Below are positions 6,203 through 11,773 of a DNA stretch of 11,773 nt, one piece after another. The notes under the pieces are model-generated. The model was not told the DNA's origin. It ran no database searches and saw only the letters and a program-made list of their open reading frames with translations. How positions within the stretch are numbered: the stretch's first letter is position 1; every line of letters begins with the position of its first letter. Where the stretch lies: contig JANMQX010000019.1 of assembly GCA_031370745.1 (NCBI GenBank), positions 1-11,773 on the forward strand. Reading direction: 5' to 3'. Source of the stretch: JAENVT01 sp031370745. GTDB taxonomy: Bacteria > Actinomycetota > Acidimicrobiia > Acidimicrobiales > Ilumatobacteraceae. The position numbers and the translations under genes are program-made.

Positions 6203-7624
6203 CTACCTGTGCAACGTGGTTTCGTAGGCCTGGGCGAGGCAGAGCAGGTCGACGTCGCCTCGTGGTCGGCCGATCAACTGCATGCCCATCGGCAGGCCGC
6301 GTTCGTCGAAGCCCACCGGAACGCTGATTGCCGGCAACCCGGCGAACGTGGCGTACACGACGACCTCCATCCACCGGTGGTAGGTGTCCATCTCGCGATC
6401 TCCGATGCGGCGCGGCCATCGCTCGGTGGCATCGAACGGCCAGACCTGGGCGGTGGGAAGCGCGAGCACATCGAATCGATCGAACAGCGCGGTGATGCTC
6501 ATGTAGAAGAGCGTGCGCTCCGCTGAGGCCTGAGTGATCTGCGGGCCGGTCACCACGGCGCCTTGATCTGCTTCCCACAGCGCTTCCGGTTTGATCAGGT
6601 CGCGGTTGGCGGGATTGGCGAGCAGCGGTCGCAGGCTGGCCGACACCAGCAGGTGACGCCACACCAACCAGGCCTCCCACACCTGCTCGGGTGACATCTT
6701 GAACACGGCCGGTTCGACGACCCACCCAATGTGTTCCGTGGTGCCAAGGGCCTCGACGCAGCACTCGATGATGCCGGGCTCCGTGGCAAGGTAGCCGTCG
6801 AGATTGCCGAGCCACCCGACGCGCGTTCTCGTGGTGTCACGATCGAGGGCTGCCCGCGCCCGAGCGACGGTGGCGAACTCGTCGAGCCGACCAGCGAGCG
6901 ACAACGGCGAACCGACGTGATAGCCGGCTTGTGTGCCCAGCAGCATTGCGATGTCGACCACCGTGCGCGCCATCGGACCTTCAGTTGACAGTTGTGCCAA
7001 GTAGCTGTCGCGTTCCGGTCCCCCGGGCACGCGCCCTTGACTCGGTCGCATACCGAAGATGTTGTTCCAGGCCGCCGGGTTGCGCAATGAACCCATGTAG
7101 TCGCTGCCATCGGCCACCGGCAGCATGTTCGTGGCGAGGGCCACGGCTGCGCCACCGCTGCTGCCACCGGCACTTCGGGTGAGATCGAACGGATTGCGCG
7201 TCAGGCCGAACACGTCGTTGAACGTGTGCGAACCGAGACCGAATTCGGGGGCGTTGGTCTTACCGATCACGATGCAGCCGGCCGCCTTCATGCGCGCCAC
7301 CATCACCGAATCAAAGTCGGGTACGAAGTGTTCGAGCAGTCGCGAGCCCATCGTCATGGGCAAACCCTTGGCGGCGGCGAGATCCTTGATCGCCTGGGGC
7401 ATCCCGTGCATCCAGCCGCGCGACAGGTCGTTGGCGATCTCATCGTCGCACTCATTCGCCTCGGCGACGAGCTCGTCGCGTTCACGCCGGCTGACGATGG
7501 CGTTGACAGCAGGATTGCGATCGTCGATGTGGTCGAGGTGGGCATTCATCACCTCACGACACGACACCTCGCGACCATGGATCGCCTCCGACAACTGTGC
7601 TGCGGAGAGTTCAGTGATGCTCAC
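6203..7624 (-). CDS. Amidase signature (AS) family amidohydrolase
   Basis: 473 residues, a full-length amidase-signature enzyme that cleaves a C-N amide bond with a Ser-cisSer-Lys triad. The triad is visible: K80 in QAIKDL, S155 in RSAGGSSGG (cis-Ser), and nucleophile S179 in DYMGSLRNPA. The Gly-rich core and GKTNAPEFGLGSHT segment (121-134) are typical. The first Gly of the usual GGS motif at the nucleophile is Met here. The C-terminus (LPMGMQLIGRPRGD) is also standard. No GatB or GatC gene adjoins, so this is more likely a stand-alone amidase than the GatA subunit. The GTG start at 7624 has only a weak purine-rich upstream stretch. The same-strand MDR gene ends 96 bp upstream, so co-transcription is possible. 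A TTGACA occurs in that gap but without a matching -10 box. Substrate unknown. Confidence 0.93.
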   Translation of the reverse strand: MSITELSAAQLSEAIHGREVSCREVMNAHLDHIDDRNPAVNAIVSRRERDELVAEANECDDEIANDLSRGWMHGMPQAIKDLAAAKGLPMTMGSRLLEHFVPDFDSVMVARMKAAGCIVIGKTNAPEFGLGSHTFNDVFGLTRNPFDLTRSAGGSSGGAAVALATNMLPVADGSDYMGSLRNPAAWNNIFGMRPSQGRVPGGPERDSYLAQLSTEGPMARTVVDIAMLLGTQAGYHVGSPLSLAGRLDEFATVARARAALDRDTTRTRVGWLGNLDGYLATEPGIIECCVEALGTTEHIGWVVEPAVFKMSPEQVWEAWLVWRHLLVSASLRPLLANPANRDLIKPEALWEADQGAVVTGPQITQASAERTLFYMSITALFDRFDVLALPTAQVWPFDATERWPRRIGDREMDTYHRWMEVVVYATFAGLPAISVPVGFDERGLPMGMQLIGRPRGDVDLLCLAQAYETTLHR

Positions 7625-7696
7625 CAGCGAAGCTTCTCATGTCCGTGTCAATTGCGACGCAAGACGTGTGTACCGCCGACGCAGGTCTCGTCGACG

Positions 7697-7724
7697 CTGA
7701 CTCGAGCAATCCAACATGAGTCAG
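7697..7724. repeat. Inverted repeat overlapping the stop codon of the MDR gene
   Basis: CTGACTC (7697-7703) and GAGTCAG (7718-7724) form a perfect 7-bp stem with a 14-nt loop. It can be extended by two pairs past one mismatch. The 3' arm includes the minus-strand TGA stop (7723-7721). It may act as a transcript-end hairpin or an attenuator between the MDR gene and the amidase. There is no T-run. The remaining 70 bp of the gap shows nothing certain. Confidence 0.4.
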
Positions 7725-8860
7725 AGTGACGGGCGGATGAGGAACTTCTGGCCGGTGGCCTGGCGGGCGTAGGACGTGATGGCATCGAGGCTCAGCGCGC
7801 CCGCGAGCGACACCTCGTCGGTGTAGTGACTGGCAAACGTCGTGGTCAGCTCGGCCACGACCCTGTTGCGCAGCCGCACCAGACCTTCGAGACCGATCTT
7901 GGCGAGGAACGGTGTCAACAGCCAGCCGCCGATTCCCCAGGCCATGCCGAAGTTGCGGTTGAACTCGGTCGGACCGCGATCGAGGCCGCCGTAGATGTAG
8001 AGCTGCTTGTGAACAGTGGATCCATACCGGCTGAACTCCGTGGCACTCGCGTTGGCAGCAGCCTCCATGCCGGCCAAGATCTGGCCGGCTTGCCGACCGC
8101 CACCGATCGCGTCAAACGCAATGGTGGCTCCCGTGGCGACAAGCGCAGCAGTGAGATCTTCCATGAAGGTTGGCGACGACGAATTGCACACGTACGTGGC
8201 ACCGATGTCGCGAAGTATGCGCTCCTGCTCGTCACGACGCACGATGTTGACGAGCGGCACGTGGTCGGCCAGGCAGATGCGTTGCAACATCTGGCCCAGG
8301 TTCGAAGCAGCAGCAGTGTGCACGAGCGCGTGGTGACCTTCCATCTTCATCGTCTCCACCATGCCGAGTGCTGTGAGCGGGTTGACGAAGCACGATGCAC
8401 CGTCCGCCGGGTCCGTACCATCGGGAAGGACCAGCGCGAGTGCCGCGGGCACGCAGCGATATTCGGCGTAGGTCGCTCCGCCGATGATCGCAACTGTCTT
8501 GCCGAGCAGCGCCTGTGCCTCAGCCGACGAACCAGCAGCGACGACGAGGCCAGCACCTTCGTTGCCCACCGGCATCGACTGACCGCTGCGCGACGCCAGG
8601 CCGCGCAGCGTCTGCGGCGGGATGGGCGCGGTGACGACCGGGTTGTCGTCTGTGCCGGTCGATATGGCTGTGCGTGCTTCGGCTGTCGCCAGAAGCAGCC
8701 CCAAGTCGGACGGGTTGATCGGCGCAGCGTCGATGCGCACCAGAACTTCGTTCGGCTGCGGATGGGGGGTTTCGATTGTTGCGATGGACAACTCGAGCTG
8801 CCCGTCGGCGGTCACCAGTGATCTCAGCTGTCGCATCGTGTCGGGGACTTCGGTGGTCAT
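7721..8860 (-). CDS. Zinc-less MDR-superfamily oxidoreductase (quinone oxidoreductase / enoyl reductase-like)
   Basis: 379 residues from the ATG at 8860. The medium-chain dehydrogenase/reductase layout is clear. A GroES-like N-terminal domain includes VRIDAAPINPSD (41-52) and VGNEGAGLVVAAG (98-110). A nucleotide-binding domain includes the variant glycine motif HTAAASNLGQML (181-192) and FDAIGGG (249-255). The Cys/His zinc ligands of alcohol dehydrogenases are absent, placing it with the NAD(P)H-dependent quinone oxidoreductase branch. I chose 8860 because GGAG (8872-8869) lies 8 nt upstream. The in-frame ATG at 8890 would be only 4 nt from the predicted -10 box, so it would probably not be transcribed. 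The gene is divergent from the cyd block and followed on the same strand by the amidase gene. Substrate unknown. Confidence 0.88.
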   Translation of the reverse strand: MTTEVPDTMRQLRSLVTADGQLELSIATIETPHPQPNEVLVRIDAAPINPSDLGLLLATAEARTAISTGTDDNPVVTAPIPPQTLRGLASRSGQSMPVGNEGAGLVVAAGSSAEAQALLGKTVAIIGGATYAEYRCVPAALALVLPDGTDPADGASCFVNPLTALGMVETMKMEGHHALVHTAAASNLGQMLQRICLADHVPLVNIVRRDEQERILRDIGATYVCNSSSPTFMEDLTAALVATGATIAFDAIGGGRQAGQILAGMEAAANASATEFSRYGSTVHKQLYIYGGLDRGPTEFNRNFGMAWGIGGWLLTPFLAKIGLEGLVRLRNRVVAELTTTFASHYTDEVSLAGALSLDAITSYARQATGQKFLIRPSL

Positions 8861-8868
8861 CGTTTCAG

Positions 8869-8872
8869 CTCC
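8869..8872 (-). promoter_or_regulatory. Shine-Dalgarno site that decides the MDR start
   Basis: GGAG on the minus strand, 8 nt before the ATG at 8860. It supports this start over the upstream ATG at 8890, which has no such site. Confidence 0.55.
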
Positions 8873-8893
8873 GGGCTTGGTCGGCGTCATCGG

Positions 8894-8900
8894 TACCCTA
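8894..8900. promoter_or_regulatory. Symmetric divergent promoter: TACCCT (+) over TAGGGT (-)
   Basis: Within GGTACCCTACC, the plus strand carries TACCCT (8894-8899) and the minus strand TAGGGT (8900-8895). Both are TANNNT and they are offset by 1 bp. The plus box lies 7 nt before the GTG at 8907, predicting a leaderless mRNA. The minus box would start the MDR transcript near 8888, giving a leader of about 27 nt that contains its GGAG site. The geometry is the same as at 3420-3426. Confidence 0.6.
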
Positions 8901-8906
8901 CCGATC

Positions 8907-9005
8907 GTGAGCGACCCGGGTTCTGCGACGTTCGGTCTCGCCCGGCTGCACGACCGAATGGCTTGGCACGTGGAGCGCTTGGCCTACGAGGCCCTCAGCG
9001 ACTGA
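8907..9005 (+). CDS. Candidate 32-residue leader protein upstream of cydA
   Basis: A 32-codon ORF with GTG start and TGA stop, ending 18 bp before cydA. The product begins MSDPGSATFGLARLHDRMAW and ends HVERLAYEALSD. It is soluble-looking, with a probable amphipathic helix from about residue 9 to 30 and no membrane segment, so it is not a CydX/CydS-type subunit, which are small transmembrane proteins. Support for translation: the start codon lies exactly 7 nt downstream of TACCCT, the same spacing as map and the phosphonate hydrolase-like gene, and 27 of 32 codons end in G or C. It could be a regulatory leader peptide, a small accessory protein or a chance ORF. I recognise no family. Confidence 0.45.
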   Translation: MSDPGSATFGLARLHDRMAWHVERLAYEALSD

Positions 9006-9011
9006 CGGTGG

Positions 9012-9017
9012 TACGTT
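9012..9017 (+). promoter_or_regulatory. Possible -10 element directly before cydA
   Basis: TACGTT (TANNNT) ends 6 nt before the GTG start of cydA at 9024, which would give a leaderless cydA mRNA independent of the upstream small ORF. There is no Shine-Dalgarno sequence before this GTG. A hexamer this degenerate can occur by chance. Confidence 0.4.
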
Positions 9018-9023
9018 GCCGAT

Positions 9024-10364
9024 GTGTTCGCCGACCAGTTGATGGCGGCGCGGTACCAGATGGCGCTGTCGCTGGGATTTCACATCGTCCTGTCATGTCT
9101 GGGGGTCGCCTTCCCCGCCCTGATCTTCGTGGCACACCGCCGTGGACTGCGTTCGGGTGACGCAATCGCGCTCTCGCTGGCGCGGCGCTGGTCGAAGGTC
9201 GCCGCCGTGCTGTTCGCCGTCGGCGCAGTGTCGGGCACCATCCTCAGCTTCGAGATGGGGTTGCTATGGCCAGGACTGATGTCTCAATACGGCGACGTGA
9301 TCGGCCTGCCGTTCGCGCTCGAAGGAATCGCGTTCTTCGTCGAAGCGATCTTCATCGGCATCTATCTGTTCGGCTGGGATCGATTGCCTCCGCGCATACA
9401 TCTCTACACCCTCGTTCCGATGATGGTGTCGGGAGTTTTCGGCGCGTTCTGCGTTCTCGCGGTGAACTCGTGGATGAACGCTCCGAGCGGATTTCGACTC
9501 CAGGGTGGCAAGGTCGTCGACGTCGACCCGCTTGCCGCGATCTTCAACAAGGCGCTACCAATGCAGTTCCTGCACATGTTGGTGGCCGCATACATGGTCA
9601 CGGGGTTCCTTGCCGTATCTGTGTACGCGTCGGGGATGCTGCGCGGGCGTCGCGACCACCGGCATCGCGTCGGCTTCCTGATCGCATTCGCGTTCGCCTC
9701 GATCGCCTCGGTGTTACAGCCGGTGATCGGACACGTGGCGGGTATGCGCCTCGCCACCCAGCAGCCCGAGAAGCTGGCGGCGATTGATCTAGCAGTCAAC
9801 ACGAAGCAGAACGCACCACTCACCATCGGTGGCGCACTGATCGATGGCCGAGCCAGGGGGGGAATCGAGATTCCCGGCGTCGGTTCGCTGCTAGCACGCG
9901 CCGGACTCAACCGGCCAGTGCGCGGCATCAACGACTTCCCGGCCGACGATCGACCTCCCGTCAACGTCGTGCACTGGTCGTTCCAGGCGATGGTTGCACT
10001 CGGCACAGCGATGGCTCTCGGGTCGTCGCTGTTCTGGATTCGCCGACGAGGTGGCCACGACCCGTTCTCGTCCAATTGGGCGATGCGCCTGGCGGTGCTC
10101 GCCGGACCTGCGTCAGTGCTCACATTGGAGCTCGGCTGGATCACCACCGAGGTCGGCCGGCAGCCGTGGATCGTCTATCGGGTGTTGCGCGTTCGTGATG
10201 CGGTGACCGAGAACAACGGTGTGTGGATCTCGCTGGGAACTCTGGCGGTGGTCTATACGGTGATGGGCGTTGTCGCTGTGCGCGTCCTGCGCAGCATGTC
10301 GGCGCGTTGGCGCGCCGGCGAGGGTGACGACCTGCCGACTCCCTACGGGCCCGGTGCACGATGA
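9024..10364 (+). CDS. cydA: Cytochrome bd-type quinol oxidase subunit I
   Basis: 446 residues with about nine membrane helices. With CydB it oxidises quinol and reduces oxygen to water at the cytoplasmic membrane. Haem and proton-path residues line up with known CydA: H20 in LGFHIVL (first-helix haem ligand), E100 and E107 in ALEGIAFFVEA, H184 in MQFLHML and M323 in WSFQAMVALG (the haem b558 pair), and E376 in TTEVGRQPW (373-382). The stretch between H184 and M323 lacks the long insertion of the E. coli Q-loop and contains NAPLTIGG and INDFPADDRPP, so this is a short-Q-loop, CioA-like type. The GTG at 9024 has no ribosome-binding site but a -10-like box 6 nt upstream; ATG at 9042 is an alternative. 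The stop overlaps cydB by 4 bp (ATGA). Cyanide resistance cannot be judged from sequence. Confidence 0.95.
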   Translation: MFADQLMAARYQMALSLGFHIVLSCLGVAFPALIFVAHRRGLRSGDAIALSLARRWSKVAAVLFAVGAVSGTILSFEMGLLWPGLMSQYGDVIGLPFALEGIAFFVEAIFIGIYLFGWDRLPPRIHLYTLVPMMVSGVFGAFCVLAVNSWMNAPSGFRLQGGKVVDVDPLAAIFNKALPMQFLHMLVAAYMVTGFLAVSVYASGMLRGRRDHRHRVGFLIAFAFASIASVLQPVIGHVAGMRLATQQPEKLAAIDLAVNTKQNAPLTIGGALIDGRARGGIEIPGVGSLLARAGLNRPVRGINDFPADDRPPVNVVHWSFQAMVALGTAMALGSSLFWIRRRGGHDPFSSNWAMRLAVLAGPASVLTLELGWITTEVGRQPWIVYRVLRVRDAVTENNGVWISLGTLAVVYTVMGVVAVRVLRSMSARWRAGEGDDLPTPYGPGAR

Positions 10365-11398
10365 ACCTCAACGACGTCGTCGCCGCAATTCTCTTTCTTG
10401 GCGTGGTCGCCTACGCGATCTTCGCCGGAGCCGATTTTGGCACCGGGGTGTGGGACCTCACCGCAGGCGATGCCGAGCGCGGAGGCCCGATGCGCGCCCA
10501 GATCGACCGATCGATCGGCCCGGTGTGGGAGGCCAACCACGTGTGGTTGATCTTCGTGTTGGTGTTCCTGTGGTCGGCGTTTCCCACGGCATTTGCAGCG
10601 ATCATGACCACGCTGTTCGTGCCGTGGATGCTGGTAGGACTCGGGATCGTGCTGCGGGGCGCAGCGTTTGCCTTCCGCAAGTTTGCTGCCGATGTCAACG
10701 AGGCCCGCCTGGAGGGCGCCGTCTTCGCCGCCTCGTCGGTGATCACGCCGTTCTTCCTCGGCATGATCGCCGGTGGTATCGCCGACGGGCGTGTGCCACT
10801 GACGGGCGGCGACCTCTGGACCAGTTGGACCGGTCCGACGTCATTGGTGGGCGGAGCGCTGGCAGTGCTGACGTGCGCGTTTCTGGCGGCGACGTTTCTC
10901 GCCGCAGACGCTGAACGAAGTGGACAGCCGGAACTGGCGGCCAGGTGCGGACGCAATGCACTGTGGAGTGGAGTCGTGGCCGGTGCTGTAGCAGTGTTGG
11001 CCGTTTTCCCGTTGCGGGCCGATGCCGACACGTTGGTGCGCCGCCTCGAGGGGCGAGGGTCCGTGCCCGTTGTTGCCTCTGCTGTCGCCGGGCTGGCCGC
11101 GCTGGTGTTGCTGCGGCAGAAACGTTGGGCCGTCGCTCGTATCGCGGCGGTCGCCGCTGTGGCCTCGATCGTGATCGGCTGGGGAGTGGGCCAATACCCC
11201 GACGTCCTGGTCGACCATGCCACGATCAACGAGGTCGCCGGGGCGCGCCCTACGATGGTCGGTCTGGTCGTGGTGTTCGGCATCGCCGCGGTCACAGTCA
11301 TCCCATCACTACTGTGGCTTTTCGCCCTGGTACAACGATCGCCCGCTGAAACCTCGGACCCCTCTCTGGTTGAGGCCCGCCGTCGTTCCAGCACCTGA
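10361..11398 (+). CDS. cydB: Cytochrome bd-type quinol oxidase subunit II
   Basis: 345 residues with about eight membrane helices, the partner of CydA in the oxidase. Family signatures are IFAGADFGTGVWDL (20-33, with D25) and GPVWEANHVWLIFVLVFLWS (53-72, with W56, E57 and N59), followed by a helix containing FPTAFA. The later FRKFAAD and ITPFFLGMIAGGIA segments are also typical. The ATG overlaps the cydA TGA (ATGA), so translation is likely coupled and the two subunits made in step. A short, Arg- and Ser-rich tail ends the protein. No cydX-like small membrane protein follows. Instead a DsrE-family gene begins 22 bp downstream. The ABC exporter genes cydDC, often needed for assembly, are not in the window. 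Confidence 0.95.
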   Translation: MNLNDVVAAILFLGVVAYAIFAGADFGTGVWDLTAGDAERGGPMRAQIDRSIGPVWEANHVWLIFVLVFLWSAFPTAFAAIMTTLFVPWMLVGLGIVLRGAAFAFRKFAADVNEARLEGAVFAASSVITPFFLGMIAGGIADGRVPLTGGDLWTSWTGPTSLVGGALAVLTCAFLAATFLAADAERSGQPELAARCGRNALWSGVVAGAVAVLAVFPLRADADTLVRRLEGRGSVPVVASAVAGLAALVLLRQKRWAVARIAAVAAVASIVIGWGVGQYPDVLVDHATINEVAGARPTMVGLVVVFGIAAVTVIPSLLWLFALVQRSPAETSDPSLVEARRRSST

Positions 11399-11408
11399 CG
11401 AACAACAA

Positions 11409-11416
11409 AAGGAGAT
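11409..11416 (+). promoter_or_regulatory. Strong Shine-Dalgarno site of the DsrE-like gene
   Basis: AAGGAGAT matches 7 of 8 bases of the anti-Shine-Dalgarno complement AAGGAGGT, with GGAG 6 nt before the ATG at 11421. It is the strongest such site in the window, in contrast to the leaderless or uncovered starts of cydA and cydB. It suggests efficient independent translation from the same mRNA. Confidence 0.75.
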
Positions 11417-11420
11417 CATC

Positions 11421-11773
11421 ATGGGAAACAAAGCAGTCATCAGTCTGTCGACCGGCTTGGAAGACGCCGAGAAGGTAACGGTTGCACTCCTCGTCGCAGT
11501 CGGTGCCGCTGAGTCCGGTCGCCCAACGATGATGTTCCTGACCAAGGAGTCCGTACGGCTCGTCACGCAGGGCGTGGCATCCGGAACCGCGTGCGACGGG
11601 TGCCCTTCGATCCCCGACCTGATGTCCAGATACACCGCTGCAGGCGGCACCTATCTCGTCTGCCCGATCTGCTTCAACTCCAAGCATCTCGACGAGGCGA
11701 CGCTGATCGATGGTGCCAAGCTCGGCGGCACTGTGCCGATGTGGGACTGGATCGGCGACGAGGGAGCCACAAC
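11421..11773 (+). CDS. DsrE/DsrF-family small protein with two CxxC pairs (partial)
   Basis: 117 codons and two bases are present before the window ends; the family is usually about 120 residues, so nearly all is visible. The fold opens with a Rossmann-like strand and helix (NKAVISLSTGLEDAEKVTVA), then PTMMFLTKESVRLV and GGTYLVCPICF. Four cysteines form two pairs, CDGC (58-61) and CPIC (81-84), the second at the position of the reactive Cys in sulfur-carrier members. They could bind metal, bind a persulfide or act as redox thiols. The gene sits 22 bp behind cydB on the same strand with a strong ribosome-binding site, so it is probably in the cyd operon. A role in sulfur or redox handling tied to respiration is inference. 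The family is confident; the function is open. Confidence 0.88.
   Translation, partial: MGNKAVISLSTGLEDAEKVTVALLVAVGAAESGRPTMMFLTKESVRLVTQGVASGTACDGCPSIPDLMSRYTAAGGTYLVCPICFNSKHLDEATLIDGAKLGGTVPMWDWIGDEGAT

Noticed and set aside
5835..6815. A 326-codon minus-strand open frame spanning the small Lys-rich gene and the amidase C-terminus
   Set aside because: It is out of frame with the clear amidase, Arg-rich and without recognisable motifs. It also runs through a promoter and a terminator-like hairpin.
6203..7624. Amidase as GatA, subunit of the glutamyl-tRNA(Gln) amidotransferase
   Set aside because: No gatB or gatC is adjacent, and the sequence around the nucleophile (DYMGSLRNPA) looks like stand-alone amidases. 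A phylogenetic tree would settle it.
7826..8821. A 331-codon plus-strand frame antisense to the MDR gene
   Set aside because: It shows no motifs. The minus-strand frame has the complete MDR fold, a ribosome-binding site and a promoter.
8861..8890. Upstream ATG (8890) as the start of the MDR gene
   Set aside because: It is only 4 nt from the predicted -10 box and has no ribosome-binding site, whereas the ATG at 8860 has GGAG at 8-nt spacing.
8907..9005. Small ORF before cydA as a CydX/CydS homologue
   Set aside because: Those proteins have a transmembrane helix. This product is polar throughout and lies upstream of cydA, not after cydB.
10411..11394. A 327-codon antisense open frame across cydB
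   Set aside because: cydB on the plus strand has all family motifs and membrane helices. The antisense frame is Ser/Thr/Arg-rich with no domain and is a codon-bias artefact.
1..11773. CRISPR array, tRNA, insertion sequence or toxin-antitoxin pair
   Set aside because: I looked for regularly spaced repeats, tRNA-like cloverleaf sequence, transposase motifs with terminal repeats, and paired short ORFs with toxin motifs, and saw none.

Overview
The window is 11.8 kb of gene-dense, GC-rich bacterial DNA. GC-rich third codon positions, GTG starts, several apparently leaderless genes, a methionine aminopeptidase carrying a SEC-C zinc motif, and an actinobacterial-type ABC-F protein together suggest an actinobacterium. 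Acidimicrobiia is my best guess for the class, but this is inference because no rRNA or other decisive marker is present. I count 12 protein genes, two of them cut by the window ends and two very short. I see no tRNA, rRNA, CRISPR array, insertion sequence or phage gene. No gene-free stretch exceeds 300 bases.

Layout. Positions 1-672 (minus) hold the N-terminal part of methionine aminopeptidase (map), divergent from an ABC-F ATPase at 733-2301 (plus). Converging on that gene is a secreted peptidoglycan-binding, probably lysozyme-like, protein at 2326-3414 (minus). It is divergent, across only 18 bp, from a sulfatase-superfamily enzyme of the phosphonate monoester hydrolase type at 3433-4893 (plus). 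Next is a minus-strand ArsR-SRPBCC operon (5785 down to 4995) with a strong sigma70-type promoter and a palindromic operator. Upstream of it, on the same strand, lie a 36-residue lysine-rich protein (5980-6090), an amidase-signature enzyme (6203-7624) and a zinc-less MDR oxidoreductase (7721-8860). The right end is a plus-strand respiratory block: a 32-codon ORF (8907-9005), cydA (9024-10364), cydB (10361-11398) and a DsrE-family protein cut by the window end (11421 onward).

How the genes work together. cydA and cydB overlap by 4 bp and form the two core subunits of a cytochrome bd-type quinol oxidase. The DsrE-like gene, with two CxxC pairs, follows after 22 bp and is probably co-transcribed. 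ArsR and SRPBCC also overlap by 4 bp and look autoregulated. The remaining genes are housekeeping or single metabolic genes with no evident pathway link.

The most notable non-coding signal is in the divergent gene pairs. At 3415-3432 and again at 8894-8900, two -10-like hexamers on opposite strands overlap with a 1-bp offset, and most of the start codons sit 6-7 nt downstream of their hexamer. This predicts symmetric bidirectional promoters that largely make leaderless mRNAs. I found no convincing wholly new defence or mobile system; the best candidates for new biology are the two small ORFs and this promoter architecture.
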